Source: Chloroflexota bacterium (lineage in GTDB: Bacteria > Chloroflexota > UBA11872). Taken from it: a stretch of DNA of 64,000 nt. Numbering within the stretch: position 1 is the stretch's first letter; every line of letters starts with the position of its first letter. Below the pieces are notes generated by a model, which did not search any database, was not told the DNA's origin, and worked only from the letters and a program-made list of their open reading frames with translations. Position numbers and translations under genes: made by a program. The stretch covers positions 1 to 64,000 of the forward strand of contig JAJEDE010000013.1 in the NCBI GenBank assembly GCA_022821645.1. The letters are read 5' to 3'. Shown piece by piece: positions 27,762 through 35,625 of the stretch.

Positions 27762-28115
27762 CTAGGCCGCGGCTCGGGCGGTGTCGGCCAGAGCTTCGAA
27801 GGCCGCCGGCTCGTTGGCCGCCAGGTCCGCCAGCGCCTTGCGGTCCAGCGTGACGTTCGCGGCCTGCAAGCCACGGATGAACGTGCTGTAGGTCAGGCCG
27901 TGCAGGCGGGCGCCAGCGTTGATTCGCATGATCCAGAGGCGCCGCATCTGTCGTTTGCGCGTGCGCCGGTCGCGGTAGGCGTACTGCCGCGCGTGCATCA
28001 GGTCTTCGTTCGCCGCCCGGAAGTGCCGGCTGCGCGCGCCGCGATGGCCCCGCACAGCCTTCAGCACCTTGCGATGACGGCGGCGCTTGGTCACGCCACG
28101 CTTAACGCGAGCCAT
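27762..28115 (-). CDS. rplT: 50S ribosomal protein L20
   Basis: 117 residues, the standard length. [20 protein letters not shown] and the basic N-terminal helix that threads into the 50S subunit are unmistakable. L20 nucleates 50S assembly and in many bacteria represses its own operon by binding the leader. It lies 9 nt after rpmI. Confidence 0.98.
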   Translation of the reverse strand: MARVKRGVTKRRRHRKVLKAVRGHRGARSRHFRAANEDLMHARQYAYRDRRTRKRQMRRLWIMRINAGARLHGLTYSTFIRGLQAANVTLDRKALADLAANEPAAFEALADTARAAA

Positions 28116-28124
28116 TGGTCTGCC

Positions 28125-28322
28125 TCAGTTCGACGCCAGCAGGCGTTCCGCCTGCCGTCGCTGCCCCGGCGGCAGCGAGTGTTCGCGATTCTTCGCCCGA
28201 CGAGCGCGACGGCTCTTGCGCCGCCGGTAGGGGCCGGCCCACGACTTGGAAGACGTGATCTTGCCGCGCCGCGTGCGCCGCAAACGCTTGGCGGCAGCTT
28301 TTCGGGTTTTGAGTTTTGGCAT
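28125..28322 (-). CDS. rpmI: 50S ribosomal protein L35
   Basis: 65 residues from the ATG at 28322 (MPKLKTRKAAAKRLRRTRRG), the usual length and start. It is the first gene of the operon here; infC, which normally precedes it, is absent and the upstream gene is divergent. A hairpin with a T-run lies immediately before the start. Confidence 0.97.
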   Translation of the reverse strand: MPKLKTRKAAAKRLRRTRRGKITSSKSWAGPYRRRKSRRARRAKNREHSLPPGQRRQAERLLASN

Positions 28323-28329
28323 TGGGGAC

Positions 28330-28360
28330 AAAAAGGACGCGACGCTCGGAACGGCGTCGC
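28330..28360 (-). promoter_or_regulatory. Leader hairpin with T-run before rpmI (candidate attenuator)
   Basis: Read on the minus strand: a perfect 7-bp stem GCGACGC/GCGTCGC around an 8-nt loop (28360-28339), then GTCC and five Ts (28334-28330), eight bases before the rpmI start. This is the form of an intrinsic terminator placed inside a leader. L20-dependent control of rpmI-rplT is known in other bacteria; a role here is inference. Confidence 0.55.
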
Positions 28361-28516
28361 GCTTACGCAGAGCTTAACACAGGTTGGCGGGGAACCGGTC
28401 GCCCGGGCTGATTCTGTTGCCAGCCCCGGCGCGCGCTGCTTAGGCTGAACAAGCCCTTTTCCGCTTGCCGCCCTGTCGAGGAGCCGGCGCGGAGCTAGTC
28501 ACCACTCGGCCGCTGC

Positions 28517-29245
28517 ATGCGAATCGCGGTTCTTACGGACGTACACGCCAACCTGACGGCCTTGCGCGCGGTAATGGACGACATCCGTGCGCGAGGACCA
28601 TTCCAGCTCGTCGTCTCCGCCGGCGATCAGCTCCTTGGCGGTCCGCGCCCGCTGGAAGTGTGGGACACGTTGGAAGCTGCTGGCGTCACGCTGCTGATGG
28701 GCGACACCGAACGCGATCTGGCGCTTGGATCGTTCAAGGCCGTGCCCGGCCGTGGACTGCGCCGCGACCTCATCCTGGCCGTCTTCGACTGGACGGTGAA
28801 ACTGCTGCCGCTCGACCTGCGCGAACGCGCGGCTGCCCTGCCCAGGCACCTGCGGTTTCAGGTTGACAACGGGCCCGAATTACTGATCGCGCACGCCAAC
28901 GGCATCAACCTGCACGAGTTCGTCTGGGCGGATACACCGCCGGCGGAGCTTGAACGCCTGATCGGCCCAAACCCGCCTGCCTTGATGGTCGTGGGACACA
29001 TCCACGCCCCGCTCGAGCTCGAATACAAGAACACCACTATCCTGCGCCCTGGCAGCGTCGGTCTGAAATATGAACCGCACTGGGCCGCCGTGGCCCACTG
29101 GGCCGAAGTCTGGTGGGACGGCGAGCGTCGTGAATGGGCCTACCGTCTGCGCGAGGTCAGCTGGGATCACCGACTGGAAATCGAAGCCGGGCGCGCCGTC
29201 AACTATCCCGGCGTCCGCATCCTGCCGGGCTACGAAGCCGGCTGA
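28517..29245 (+). CDS. Calcineurin-like metallophosphoesterase
   Basis: 242 residues. The dimetal site motifs are present: D-x-H (LTDVHANL), GD (SAGDQLLGG), a variant of GNH-E (MGDTERDL), an isolated His (LIAHANG) and GHIHAP. The family hydrolyses phosphodiesters or phosphomonoesters. The Asn-His of the usual third motif is replaced (G-D-T-E). The gene is divergent from rpmI and shares the ~190-nt gap with it. Confidence 0.87.
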   Translation: MRIAVLTDVHANLTALRAVMDDIRARGPFQLVVSAGDQLLGGPRPLEVWDTLEAAGVTLLMGDTERDLALGSFKAVPGRGLRRDLILAVFDWTVKLLPLDLRERAAALPRHLRFQVDNGPELLIAHANGINLHEFVWADTPPAELERLIGPNPPALMVVGHIHAPLELEYKNTTILRPGSVGLKYEPHWAAVAHWAEVWWDGERREWAYRLREVSWDHRLEIEAGRAVNYPGVRILPGYEAG

Positions 29246-29454
29246 ACGAGGCAGGCCACGCCCGACGTTCAGCTTGGGTGTGTCAGCAATACTTGCTTCT
29301 CCGAGGAAATCAACATCCACCTTCGACACCGATCGCGCACTCTTGGACCGAGGTCCTTAGGATTCGCTGATGTACGCTCAACGATGAGAGCGATCCGGTT
29401 GATGCCGACGCAAGGTGAGTTGAAGCTGTGCGCTTGGCATCGGAGAGTTGAGTT

Positions 29455-29649
29455 GTGACGCTGGCTTATGGAGACAAGCGGGCGAAGACCCGGGTCCCGC
29501 ACGTCGACCGGGTAACGCTCGACGAGCGACTGGACGATCTCAGCCGGCGAGGAGCCCTCGTTCCTGCCTCTGCGCCAGGGCGCCGTTTACGGGCTGCAGA
29601 AGCGCGGTCGGGCGCCCTTGAGCGCTTTCTCGCCGAGAGAGGCCGCTGA
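29455..29649 (+). CDS. Probable antitoxin, Phd/YefM-like C-terminal part (short)
   Basis: 64 residues from a GTG. The part DRVTLDERLDDLSRRGALVP, followed by a basic linker and the terminal ALERFLAERGR, resembles the toxin-binding tail of PIN-associated antitoxins (L-x-E-R-L ... L-x-E-R). The N-terminal DNA-binding fold expected of Phd/YefM (~50 residues) is not seen. The frame may be broken upstream, or the antitoxin may be truncated. Its stop overlaps the toxin start as CTGA. Confidence 0.55.
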   Translation: MTLAYGDKRAKTRVPHVDRVTLDERLDDLSRRGALVPASAPGRRLRAAEARSGALERFLAERGR

Positions 29650-30026
29650 GCACCGCCTACGTCGACACATCCGCTCTGGTCGCGGTGGCCTTCGACGAGT
29701 CCGAAGGCGCGGCTGTTGCCAGCCGGCTGCATGGCTATTCGCGCTTGCTGTCCGCGAACCTGCTGGAAGCCGAGCTGCGAGCGGTCTTTGCCAGGGAGGG
29801 ACTTGGCTTTCAGCCTGATCTCGTCGCACCGATTGAGTGGGTGCTGCCACACCGGCCGCTGGCGACGGAACTGGCCACCATTCTGGAGGCCGGATATCTC
29901 CGCGGCGCCGACCTCTGGCACGTCGCCACAGCCTTGTACGTTGCTCCGCATCCGGACCAGCTCGTATTCGAGACCCTCGACGACCGTCAGCGAAGGGTCG
30001 CGGCTGATGTCGGATTCCAGACGTAG
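29646..30026 (+). CDS. PIN-domain toxin with CTG start
   Basis: 126 residues if translation starts at the CTG at 29646 (then STAYVDTSALVAVAFDESEG). The frame is closed by a TGA at 29619 and holds no ATG, GTG or TTG before the first catalytic Asp (DTSALV). The GTG at 29685 would remove that Asp. PIN toxins cleave RNA with four acidic residues: the first in YVDTSA, a Glu in LLEAELRA, and later Asp residues in LRGADLWHVATAL and FETLDDRQRR. The CTGA overlap with the antitoxin supports the CTG. Confidence 0.8.
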   Translation: MSTAYVDTSALVAVAFDESEGAAVASRLHGYSRLLSANLLEAELRAVFAREGLGFQPDLVAPIEWVLPHRPLATELATILEAGYLRGADLWHVATALYVAPHPDQLVFETLDDRQRRVAADVGFQT

Positions 30027-30159
30027 CCACCACGTTGCGACGAAGGGAAAGGCGTTCCTCGGTAGGAGGGTCCGTCTGAGTCATTGCCCGCGAGTCATAC
30101 GTCCGTGCCCAGTAGCCTGTGCCCACTACACTTGAAGGCCTGCAACAACGAGGCTCCCC

Positions 30160-30504
30160 GTGGCAACCACAACCCCCGATCAGGTCCGAGACCAGCTACG
30201 TTCCGTCATCGACCCGGAAATCGGCATAAACATCGTCGACCTGGGCCTCATCTATGAGGTCGATGTCGTTCCTTACGTTGCCGGCGAAGGCGAACCTGAG
30301 GCCGCCGCCGGCGACGAGCGCGCCACCGTCACCATGACGCTTACGACTCCCGGCTGTCCGGCCGGTCCCTACATCCTCCAGCAGGTCAAGCAGGAAGCCG
30401 AGTCGCTGGACCACGTCCGCAAGGCCGAGATCGACCTCACCTTCAACCCCATGTGGAACGAAGAGATGATGAGCGAGGACGTGCGCTGGATCCTGGGCCG
30501 CTAG
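30160..30504 (+). CDS. MIP18/PaaD-family (DUF59) metal-sulfur cluster assembly factor
   Basis: 114 residues from a GTG preceded by CGAGGC. SufT/PaaD-like proteins assist Fe-S cluster assembly or delivery. The DUF59 hallmarks DPEIGINIVDLGLIYEV and TTPGCPAGPYI, with its conserved Cys, are present, and the end FNPMWNEEMMSEDVRWILG is typical. An Ala/Glu-rich insertion (VAGEGEPEAAAGDERA) separates the first two strands. No suf genes adjoin. Confidence 0.9.
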   Translation: MATTTPDQVRDQLRSVIDPEIGINIVDLGLIYEVDVVPYVAGEGEPEAAAGDERATVTMTLTTPGCPAGPYILQQVKQEAESLDHVRKAEIDLTFNPMWNEEMMSEDVRWILGR

Positions 30505-30528
30505 CTCCAGCTGCCCGATTCACCCTTG

Positions 30529-31635
30529 ATGCGCCCGCCGGCAAAAATCCGGCGCCGGTCGCTCCTGGCCGTCGCGGCGCTCGCCCCCGCTAGCGCCGCC
30601 CTCGCCGCCTGCGGCTTCGCCGGCGTCAGCCGGCGCGATCCCACCGGCGCGCCCTTCATGCATGGCCTCACTCTTGCTGGCCTGTCCCAGACCGACTTCG
30701 CTGAGCAGCGAGCCGTGCGGCTGATTGAGTCATCCGTGGCAACCGGCGCGGACTGGATATCGATTGCTCCCGGCTGGTATCAGGCAGCCAGCGACGCATC
30801 CCAGATCCGCCCAGATTCCGTGCGGACACCCCCGGACGGAGACATCCGGCGGCTGATCGATCGGGCGCACGCCGCAGACCTCCGCGTCATGCTCAAGCCA
30901 TTCGTCGACAGCGACGACGGGGTATGGCGCGGCGACATTCGGCCCGCGGACCTCGGGGCCTGGTTTGCCGGCTTCGCGTCTATGACGCACCACTATGCCG
31001 ATCTGGCCGCCCAAGCCGACGCCGACTTGCTCTGCCTCGGTACCGACCTGGGATTCTCCGAGGCTGCGCTGGCCGACGACTGGCGCGGGCTGATCGCGGG
31101 CGTCAGAGAGCGCTTCGGCGGTCCGCTCACCTACGCGGCCAGCCACGCACCCTCGGCGGGTCTGGGCGGCTTTGCCAACGTGCCCTTCTGGGATGACCTG
31201 GACTTCATCGGCATCAACGCCTACTTTCCGCTGGCCGACCGTCTTATCAGCCACGCCCAACTCGCCGACGCCTGGAACGTCTGGCTGGAAGAGATCGAAA
31301 CCTGGCGCACGAATCGGAAGCTCGACCGCCCGGTCATCTTCACCGAACTCGGCTACCGCAGCGCCGCCACCGCCGCCACCCAGCCGCGCGCCGCTGACCC
31401 GGTCAAGCCTCACGAAGTCGATCCCGATCTCCAGGCCAACCTCTACACCGCCTTCTTCGGGCTGCCCTACCGGCTTGAGTCGCTCCAGGGCGTCTTCTGG
31501 TGGCGCTGGAATCCCGACGAGACCGACGCCCACGACTCCACCTTCGCCCCCAATGGCAAACCCGCCGAGTCCGTGCTCCGCCGCGCCTACACCGCGGCTT
31601 CCCGCCGACCGTCCCACTCGGCCTCGAATCCATGA
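30529..31635 (+). CDS. GH113-like glycoside hydrolase, Tat-exported lipoprotein
   Basis: 368 residues from the ATG at 30529 (a TTG directly precedes it). The leader has twin arginines (IRRRSLLAVAALAPASAA) and lipobox LAAC, predicting export and lipid anchoring. The TIM-barrel body carries GH113-type (beta-mannanase-like) blocks: VMLKPFVDSDDGVWRGDI, FWDDLDFIGINAYFPLADR, FTELGYRSAA with the probable nucleophile Glu, and GVFWWRWNPDET. Where many relatives have GTEL, this one has GTDLGFSE, so the acid/base position may be Asp or shifted. Its stop overlaps the next gene as ATGA. Confidence 0.8.
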   Translation: MRPPAKIRRRSLLAVAALAPASAALAACGFAGVSRRDPTGAPFMHGLTLAGLSQTDFAEQRAVRLIESSVATGADWISIAPGWYQAASDASQIRPDSVRTPPDGDIRRLIDRAHAADLRVMLKPFVDSDDGVWRGDIRPADLGAWFAGFASMTHHYADLAAQADADLLCLGTDLGFSEAALADDWRGLIAGVRERFGGPLTYAASHAPSAGLGGFANVPFWDDLDFIGINAYFPLADRLISHAQLADAWNVWLEEIETWRTNRKLDRPVIFTELGYRSAATAATQPRAADPVKPHEVDPDLQANLYTAFFGLPYRLESLQGVFWWRWNPDETDAHDSTFAPNGKPAESVLRRAYTAASRRPSHSASNP

Positions 31636-32435
31636 CCATCGCCCGCCCAGGCCCATCGCCACGACCGGTCCCAGCCGTGCGCCTGAGCTACACCAAGCTC
31701 TCCCTCTACGAGTTTTGCCCCTACGCCTACCGCTTCCGCTACATCGAGCGCATCCCCATCCCGTTCTCACCGCGGCTCACCGTGGGCGCCATCGTTCATT
31801 CAGTCCTGCACCGGGCCTTCGAGCGACTCCGCGACGGCGTCCGCCTCACCCGCGCCGACCTGCATGAACTCCACGCCGCCTACTGGCGCGACGCCCCCCG
31901 CCTGAACCGCGAGCGCTTCCCCGACATCTGGGACCGCGGTCACGAGCTCCTGGACGGCTTCTGGTCCGCCCGCGGCCACGCGCCCGGACGCCCCGTGATG
32001 CTGGAACGCCGCTTCCGCCTCCGCCTGCGCCCCGACGACGCTCACACCGTCGAAGGCGTCATCGATCGGGTCGACGAGCGATCAGACGGCTTGGAAGTCA
32101 TCGACTACAAGAGCGGCAGCCGCCCGTCCGAACTACCTGGCCGCCTGCGCACCCAGCTCCACACCTACGCCCTCGCGCTCGAACGCGGCTTCAACAGTGC
32201 CGTCTCCAGACTCACCGTCTACTACCTGACCGACAACCAGGGCATCTCCCAGTCACCCGACCCTGCCGTAGCCGACGACGTGCTCAACCGCTACCAGGCG
32301 CTGGCCACACGCATTGGTGCCGCCGACTTCACGCCGACCCCGGGCCAGCACTGCCGCTACTGCGACTACAACGACCGCTGTCAGTACCGCTGGACCGAAG
32401 ACTCCGGCCGCGACGAACCGGCTGAAACGGCGTAA
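31632..32435 (+). CDS. PD-(D/E)XK nuclease (RecB/Cas4/AddB-like) with 4Fe-4S cysteines
   Basis: 267 residues; the ATG overlaps the upstream stop (ATGA). The nuclease core shows YTKLSLYEFCPYAYRFRYIE with the first cluster Cys, then GAIVHSVLHRAF, the catalytic VEGVIDRVDE and EVIDYKSG (D...ExK type), and QLHTYALAL. The terminal HCRYCDYNDRC supplies the other three cysteines of a 4Fe-4S lock. Proteins like this are stand-alone relatives of the RecB/AddB C-terminal domain, used in DNA repair or end processing. No helicase or CRISPR gene is adjacent. Confidence 0.9.
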   Translation: MTIARPGPSPRPVPAVRLSYTKLSLYEFCPYAYRFRYIERIPIPFSPRLTVGAIVHSVLHRAFERLRDGVRLTRADLHELHAAYWRDAPRLNRERFPDIWDRGHELLDGFWSARGHAPGRPVMLERRFRLRLRPDDAHTVEGVIDRVDERSDGLEVIDYKSGSRPSELPGRLRTQLHTYALALERGFNSAVSRLTVYYLTDNQGISQSPDPAVADDVLNRYQALATRIGAADFTPTPGQHCRYCDYNDRCQYRWTEDSGRDEPAETA

Positions 32436-32547
32436 CTAAGCAGTCCCAAAGCGACTTTGAGCTACCCGCTCAGCTTGCGAATCGAAGCCCGCGTTCCGCG
32501 TAGGCCAGCCGCCCGTTATTCGCGAACTGGCAGACGCCCGCCTCGCA

Positions 32548-33795
32548 CTAACGGTTGAGAATGTACGCCTCAAACTCGTCGCGAAACGCCCGCACGGCCC
32601 CGCGCACCGGCTGGTGCGCAAACTGCCCCAGCCCGCAGAACGAGGCCATCATGCTCGCGCCCAGGTCTTCCAGCAGGTCCAGGTCGTCCATGCTGCCCTG
32701 CCCGTGCATGATTCGCTCCAGGATCTGCACAAGGTTGGGGGTGCCTTCGCGGCAGGGAATGCAGAACCCGCAACTCTCCTCCTCGAAGAAGAGCGCGTCG
32801 CGATACGCCGCGTCCACCATGCAGACCGTGTCGTCGTAAACGACCACCCCGCCGGTGCCCATGATCGTGCCCAGCGCGGCCATGGACCCCGGTTCCAGCG
32901 GTGCGTCCAGGTGCTCCGGACCCAGCGGCGCCGATGATGCGCCGCCCGGCTTGAAGCCCTTCAGCGGCCGTCCGTCCAGCACCCCGCCGCCATAGTCGTA
33001 GATCAACTCGCGTGCGGTGGTGCCCAGCGGCAACTCATGCACGCCCGGCTTGGCCACCCGGCCGGACAGGCAGTACATCTTGGTGCCGGCCGCTTCGCCA
33101 TGGCCCAGGTTCTGGAACCACTCGGCCCCGTTCTCGATGATCGCCGGCGCCGCCGACAGCGTCTCCACGTTGTTGATCGCCGTCGGCAACCCCCAGACGC
33201 CCACGTTCGTGGGGAACGGCGGCTTGTACCTCGGGTTTCCGCGCTTGCCTTCAAGCGAATTGAAGAGCGCCGTCTCCTCGCCCACGATGTAGGCCCCGGC
33301 GCCGCGGCGGAAGGTCACCTCGAAGTCGAAGCCGTCCTTGCCCAGGATGTTCTGGCCCAGGTACCCGGCTTCGTACGCCTCGCGGATTGCCGCCTGCGTG
33401 CGCTCGTGCGCCAGCCCATACTCGCCGCGGATGTACACGTACCCCAGCGTCGCGTTGCATGCGTACGCCGCGATCAGCATCCCCTCCAGCATCAGGTGAG
33501 GATCCAGCTCCAGCGAATACCGGTTCACATACGTGCCCGGCTCGCTCTCGTCGCCGTTGATCACCACGTACCGCGGCGTCTTGGGGTCCGATCGCACGAA
33601 TTGCCATTTCAACCCGGTGGGGAAGAACGCCCCGCCGCGCCCGCTCAGCCCTGACGCCTTCACCACCTCCGAGACGTCCTCCGGCGTCATCTCGTCGAGA
33701 ACCTTCTTCAGGGCCTGGTACCCACCCGCCTTGCGGTAGCTCTCCAGCGTCCACGACTCCGGGTTGCCGAAGTTCTTGGTGACGACGAGTTCCAT
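32548..33795 (-). CDS. nuoF: NADH-quinone oxidoreductase subunit F (NuoF) / diaphorase large subunit
   Basis: 415 residues, normal length; the ATG overlaps the nuoE stop as TGATG. NuoF oxidises NADH with FMN and passes electrons to the N3 4Fe-4S cluster. Visible: NAD-binding GLSGRGGAFFPTGLKW, FMN-binding INGDESEPGTYVNR and RRGAGAYIVGEETAL, SLBB region, and the cluster motif EESCGFCIPCREG with a fourth Cys in SFCGLGQ. No nuoG or other complex I gene follows. The pair may be the diaphorase of a formate dehydrogenase, hydrogenase or bifurcating enzyme. Confidence 0.95.
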   Translation of the reverse strand: MELVVTKNFGNPESWTLESYRKAGGYQALKKVLDEMTPEDVSEVVKASGLSGRGGAFFPTGLKWQFVRSDPKTPRYVVINGDESEPGTYVNRYSLELDPHLMLEGMLIAAYACNATLGYVYIRGEYGLAHERTQAAIREAYEAGYLGQNILGKDGFDFEVTFRRGAGAYIVGEETALFNSLEGKRGNPRYKPPFPTNVGVWGLPTAINNVETLSAAPAIIENGAEWFQNLGHGEAAGTKMYCLSGRVAKPGVHELPLGTTARELIYDYGGGVLDGRPLKGFKPGGASSAPLGPEHLDAPLEPGSMAALGTIMGTGGVVVYDDTVCMVDAAYRDALFFEEESCGFCIPCREGTPNLVQILERIMHGQGSMDDLDLLEDLGASMMASFCGLGQFAHQPVRGAVRAFRDEFEAYILNR

Positions 33796-34313
33796 CAGGC
33801 GTCTCGCGCGCGCAGGTCGGCCAGCAGGCTGCGGGCCTTCTCCGCGTCCAGTGGACCGTGCTGCTCCAGGTTCACCATCACCGCCGGCTGAAGGTCGCAC
33901 AGTCCCAGGCAGGAAACCGACTCGGTTTCAAACAGGCCGTCCTCGGTGACCTCGCCCACGCGCGTGCCCAGCGCCTCGTTGAAGGCATTCAGCACCGCCG
34001 GGGCCCCGGAGATGTGGCAGCTCAAGTCCCGGCACACCCGCAGCACGTACTTGGCCGAGGGCTTGCGGTGGAACATCGTGTAGAACGTCAGCACGCCAAA
34101 GACTTCGCTCTCTGGAAGGCTGAGTTCCTCGGCAATCATCGTCACGGCCTCGGGCGGCACGTACGAGAAGACGGCCTGCGCGGCATAAAGCGCTTCCAGC
34201 GTGGCGCCCGGCTCATCCTTCAGGGCGGCCAGGCGCGCTCGCAGGTCGTCAAGCTTGGCGTGGTCTCCGGGCGCGAGCGTCGAGCGACGCGGCGCGCCAG
34301 CATGAATCGCCAT
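33795..34313 (-). CDS. nuoE: NADH-quinone oxidoreductase subunit E (NuoE), 2Fe-2S
   Basis: 172 residues from the ATG at 34313, preceded by GGGAGGG. The thioredoxin-like 2Fe-2S domain carries its four ligands as RVCRDLSCHI and VSCLGLCDLQ. The N-terminal helical part (LEALYAAQAVFSYVPPEAVT, LTFYTMFHRKP) is typical. It is coupled to nuoF by a TGATG overlap. Confidence 0.95.
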   Translation of the reverse strand: MAIHAGAPRRSTLAPGDHAKLDDLRARLAALKDEPGATLEALYAAQAVFSYVPPEAVTMIAEELSLPESEVFGVLTFYTMFHRKPSAKYVLRVCRDLSCHISGAPAVLNAFNEALGTRVGEVTEDGLFETESVSCLGLCDLQPAVMVNLEQHGPLDAEKARSLLADLRARDA

Positions 34314-34484
34314 TGGCCCTCCCGTGGCTAAGGGGCGAGCGTCGGCGGACGCCAAGATTCCCCTGAACGGCGCACGCCGGTAACAAGAAGCGGAGTCTAC
34401 CACCGGCCCATTTCCGTCAATACCGCGTCCGACAAGCGGTCAGACGCGCTACGCTCGCCCACCCACCTCGCCGGAGAGCCGCCC

Positions 34485-34691
34485 ATGGCGCTCACGCGGG
34501 AACAAGCCCGCGAACTCCGCAGCCTCATGCACGGCTGGACCCGAGCCTCGAACGACGTGGCCGAGCACCTGCGTGGTGTGTCGGTCAGTAGCGACGGCCT
34601 TGATATGAAGGCGCTGCGGGCGGCCGTCGACCGTCGCTCCGAAATGGAGGAACTCCTGATGTCGTTCTGGTCTCGAACTACGGCGGCCTGA
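34485..34691 (+). CDS. Small alpha-helical hypothetical protein
   Basis: 68 residues, with GGAGA eight bases before the ATG and the stop 1 nt from the next gene, so it looks translated. The sequence is helical and charged (LTREQARELRSLMHGWTRAS, AAVDRRSEMEELLMSF). I recognise no family. It may be the first gene of a unit with the sugar isomerase and folC. Confidence 0.6.
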   Translation: MALTREQARELRSLMHGWTRASNDVAEHLRGVSVSSDGLDMKALRAAVDRRSEMEELLMSFWSRTTAA

Positions 34692-34692
34692 C

Positions 34693-35625
34693 ATGTCAAC
34701 CCGTGTGGACACAAACCTTCAGTTCTCGGTCGGTGTGGTCAACAGCGAGATCTCCTCGGACGTCGACGTGGGCGTGGCCGTCGCCGCCGACCTCGGCATG
34801 TCCCAGATCGAAATCGAGGACTTCTGGGGCCGCGCGGCCTGCGAGTGCGACGACGCCCTCGTCGAACGCACCCGTGCCGCCGTTGAACGCGGTGGTCTCT
34901 ACGTATCCGCCGTCGGCACGCAGGCCTTCAAAGTCCTCATCCTGCCGCCCGGCGACGTAGGCGACCTGTCCTCGATCGACGGCTGGGACCACCACCGCAT
35001 CGAACTCGAAGGCGGCATCCGTGTCGCCCAGGCCCTTGGCTCGCCCTACGTCCGCATCTTCTCCTGCCGCCGTGACGACATGATCGGCATGGGCAATCCC
35101 AGCCCACGCCTTCCCGACGGCGGCCCGCTCCCCGACGACAGGTTGGCCGGAATCGTTGCAGTATTGCGCGACGCCGGCGACCGCGCCGAATCCGCCGGCG
35201 TAACCCTCCTGGTCGAGAACGTCCGCAGCTGCTGGGGCAACACCGCCGTCAACACCGTGCGCATCCTGGAAGCCACCGACCATCCCCGCGTCAAGCTGAA
35301 TTGGGATCCCTCCAACGACTTCGTATCCGGCGGCAACCCCTACCCGTCCGGCTACGAAGTTGCCCGCCCCTGGACGCAGCACGTCCACATCAAGGACGCC
35401 CGCGTGGTCGATCACGCAACCGGCCTGATTGCCTGGGAGTGCATTGGCCGCGGCGAAGTCGACTTCGTCGGCCAGCTCCGCGCCCTGATTGACGAAGGCT
35501 TCGCGGGTGCGGTCAACCTTGAAACCCACTGGCATCCGGAGGACCGCAGCAAGGAAGCGAACTCGCGCGAGTCCTTCGCCGGCATGCTGGCGGCGCTCAA
35601 GCTCGCTCAACGCGACGGTGCCTGA
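34693..35625 (+). CDS. Sugar phosphate isomerase/epimerase-like TIM barrel (AP endonuclease 2 family)
   Basis: 310 residues. Xylose-isomerase-like barrel with metal-ligand segments LLVENVRSCW (Glu), KLNWDPSND (Asp), TQHVHIKDAR (His-x-His) and NLETHWHPE (Glu). Members isomerise or epimerise keto sugars or inositols, but the substrate is not readable here. The 3' end overlaps the GTG start of folC by 8 nt. Confidence 0.87.
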   Translation: MSTRVDTNLQFSVGVVNSEISSDVDVGVAVAADLGMSQIEIEDFWGRAACECDDALVERTRAAVERGGLYVSAVGTQAFKVLILPPGDVGDLSSIDGWDHHRIELEGGIRVAQALGSPYVRIFSCRRDDMIGMGNPSPRLPDGGPLPDDRLAGIVAVLRDAGDRAESAGVTLLVENVRSCWGNTAVNTVRILEATDHPRVKLNWDPSNDFVSGGNPYPSGYEVARPWTQHVHIKDARVVDHATGLIAWECIGRGEVDFVGQLRALIDEGFAGAVNLETHWHPEDRSKEANSRESFAGMLAALKLAQRDGA

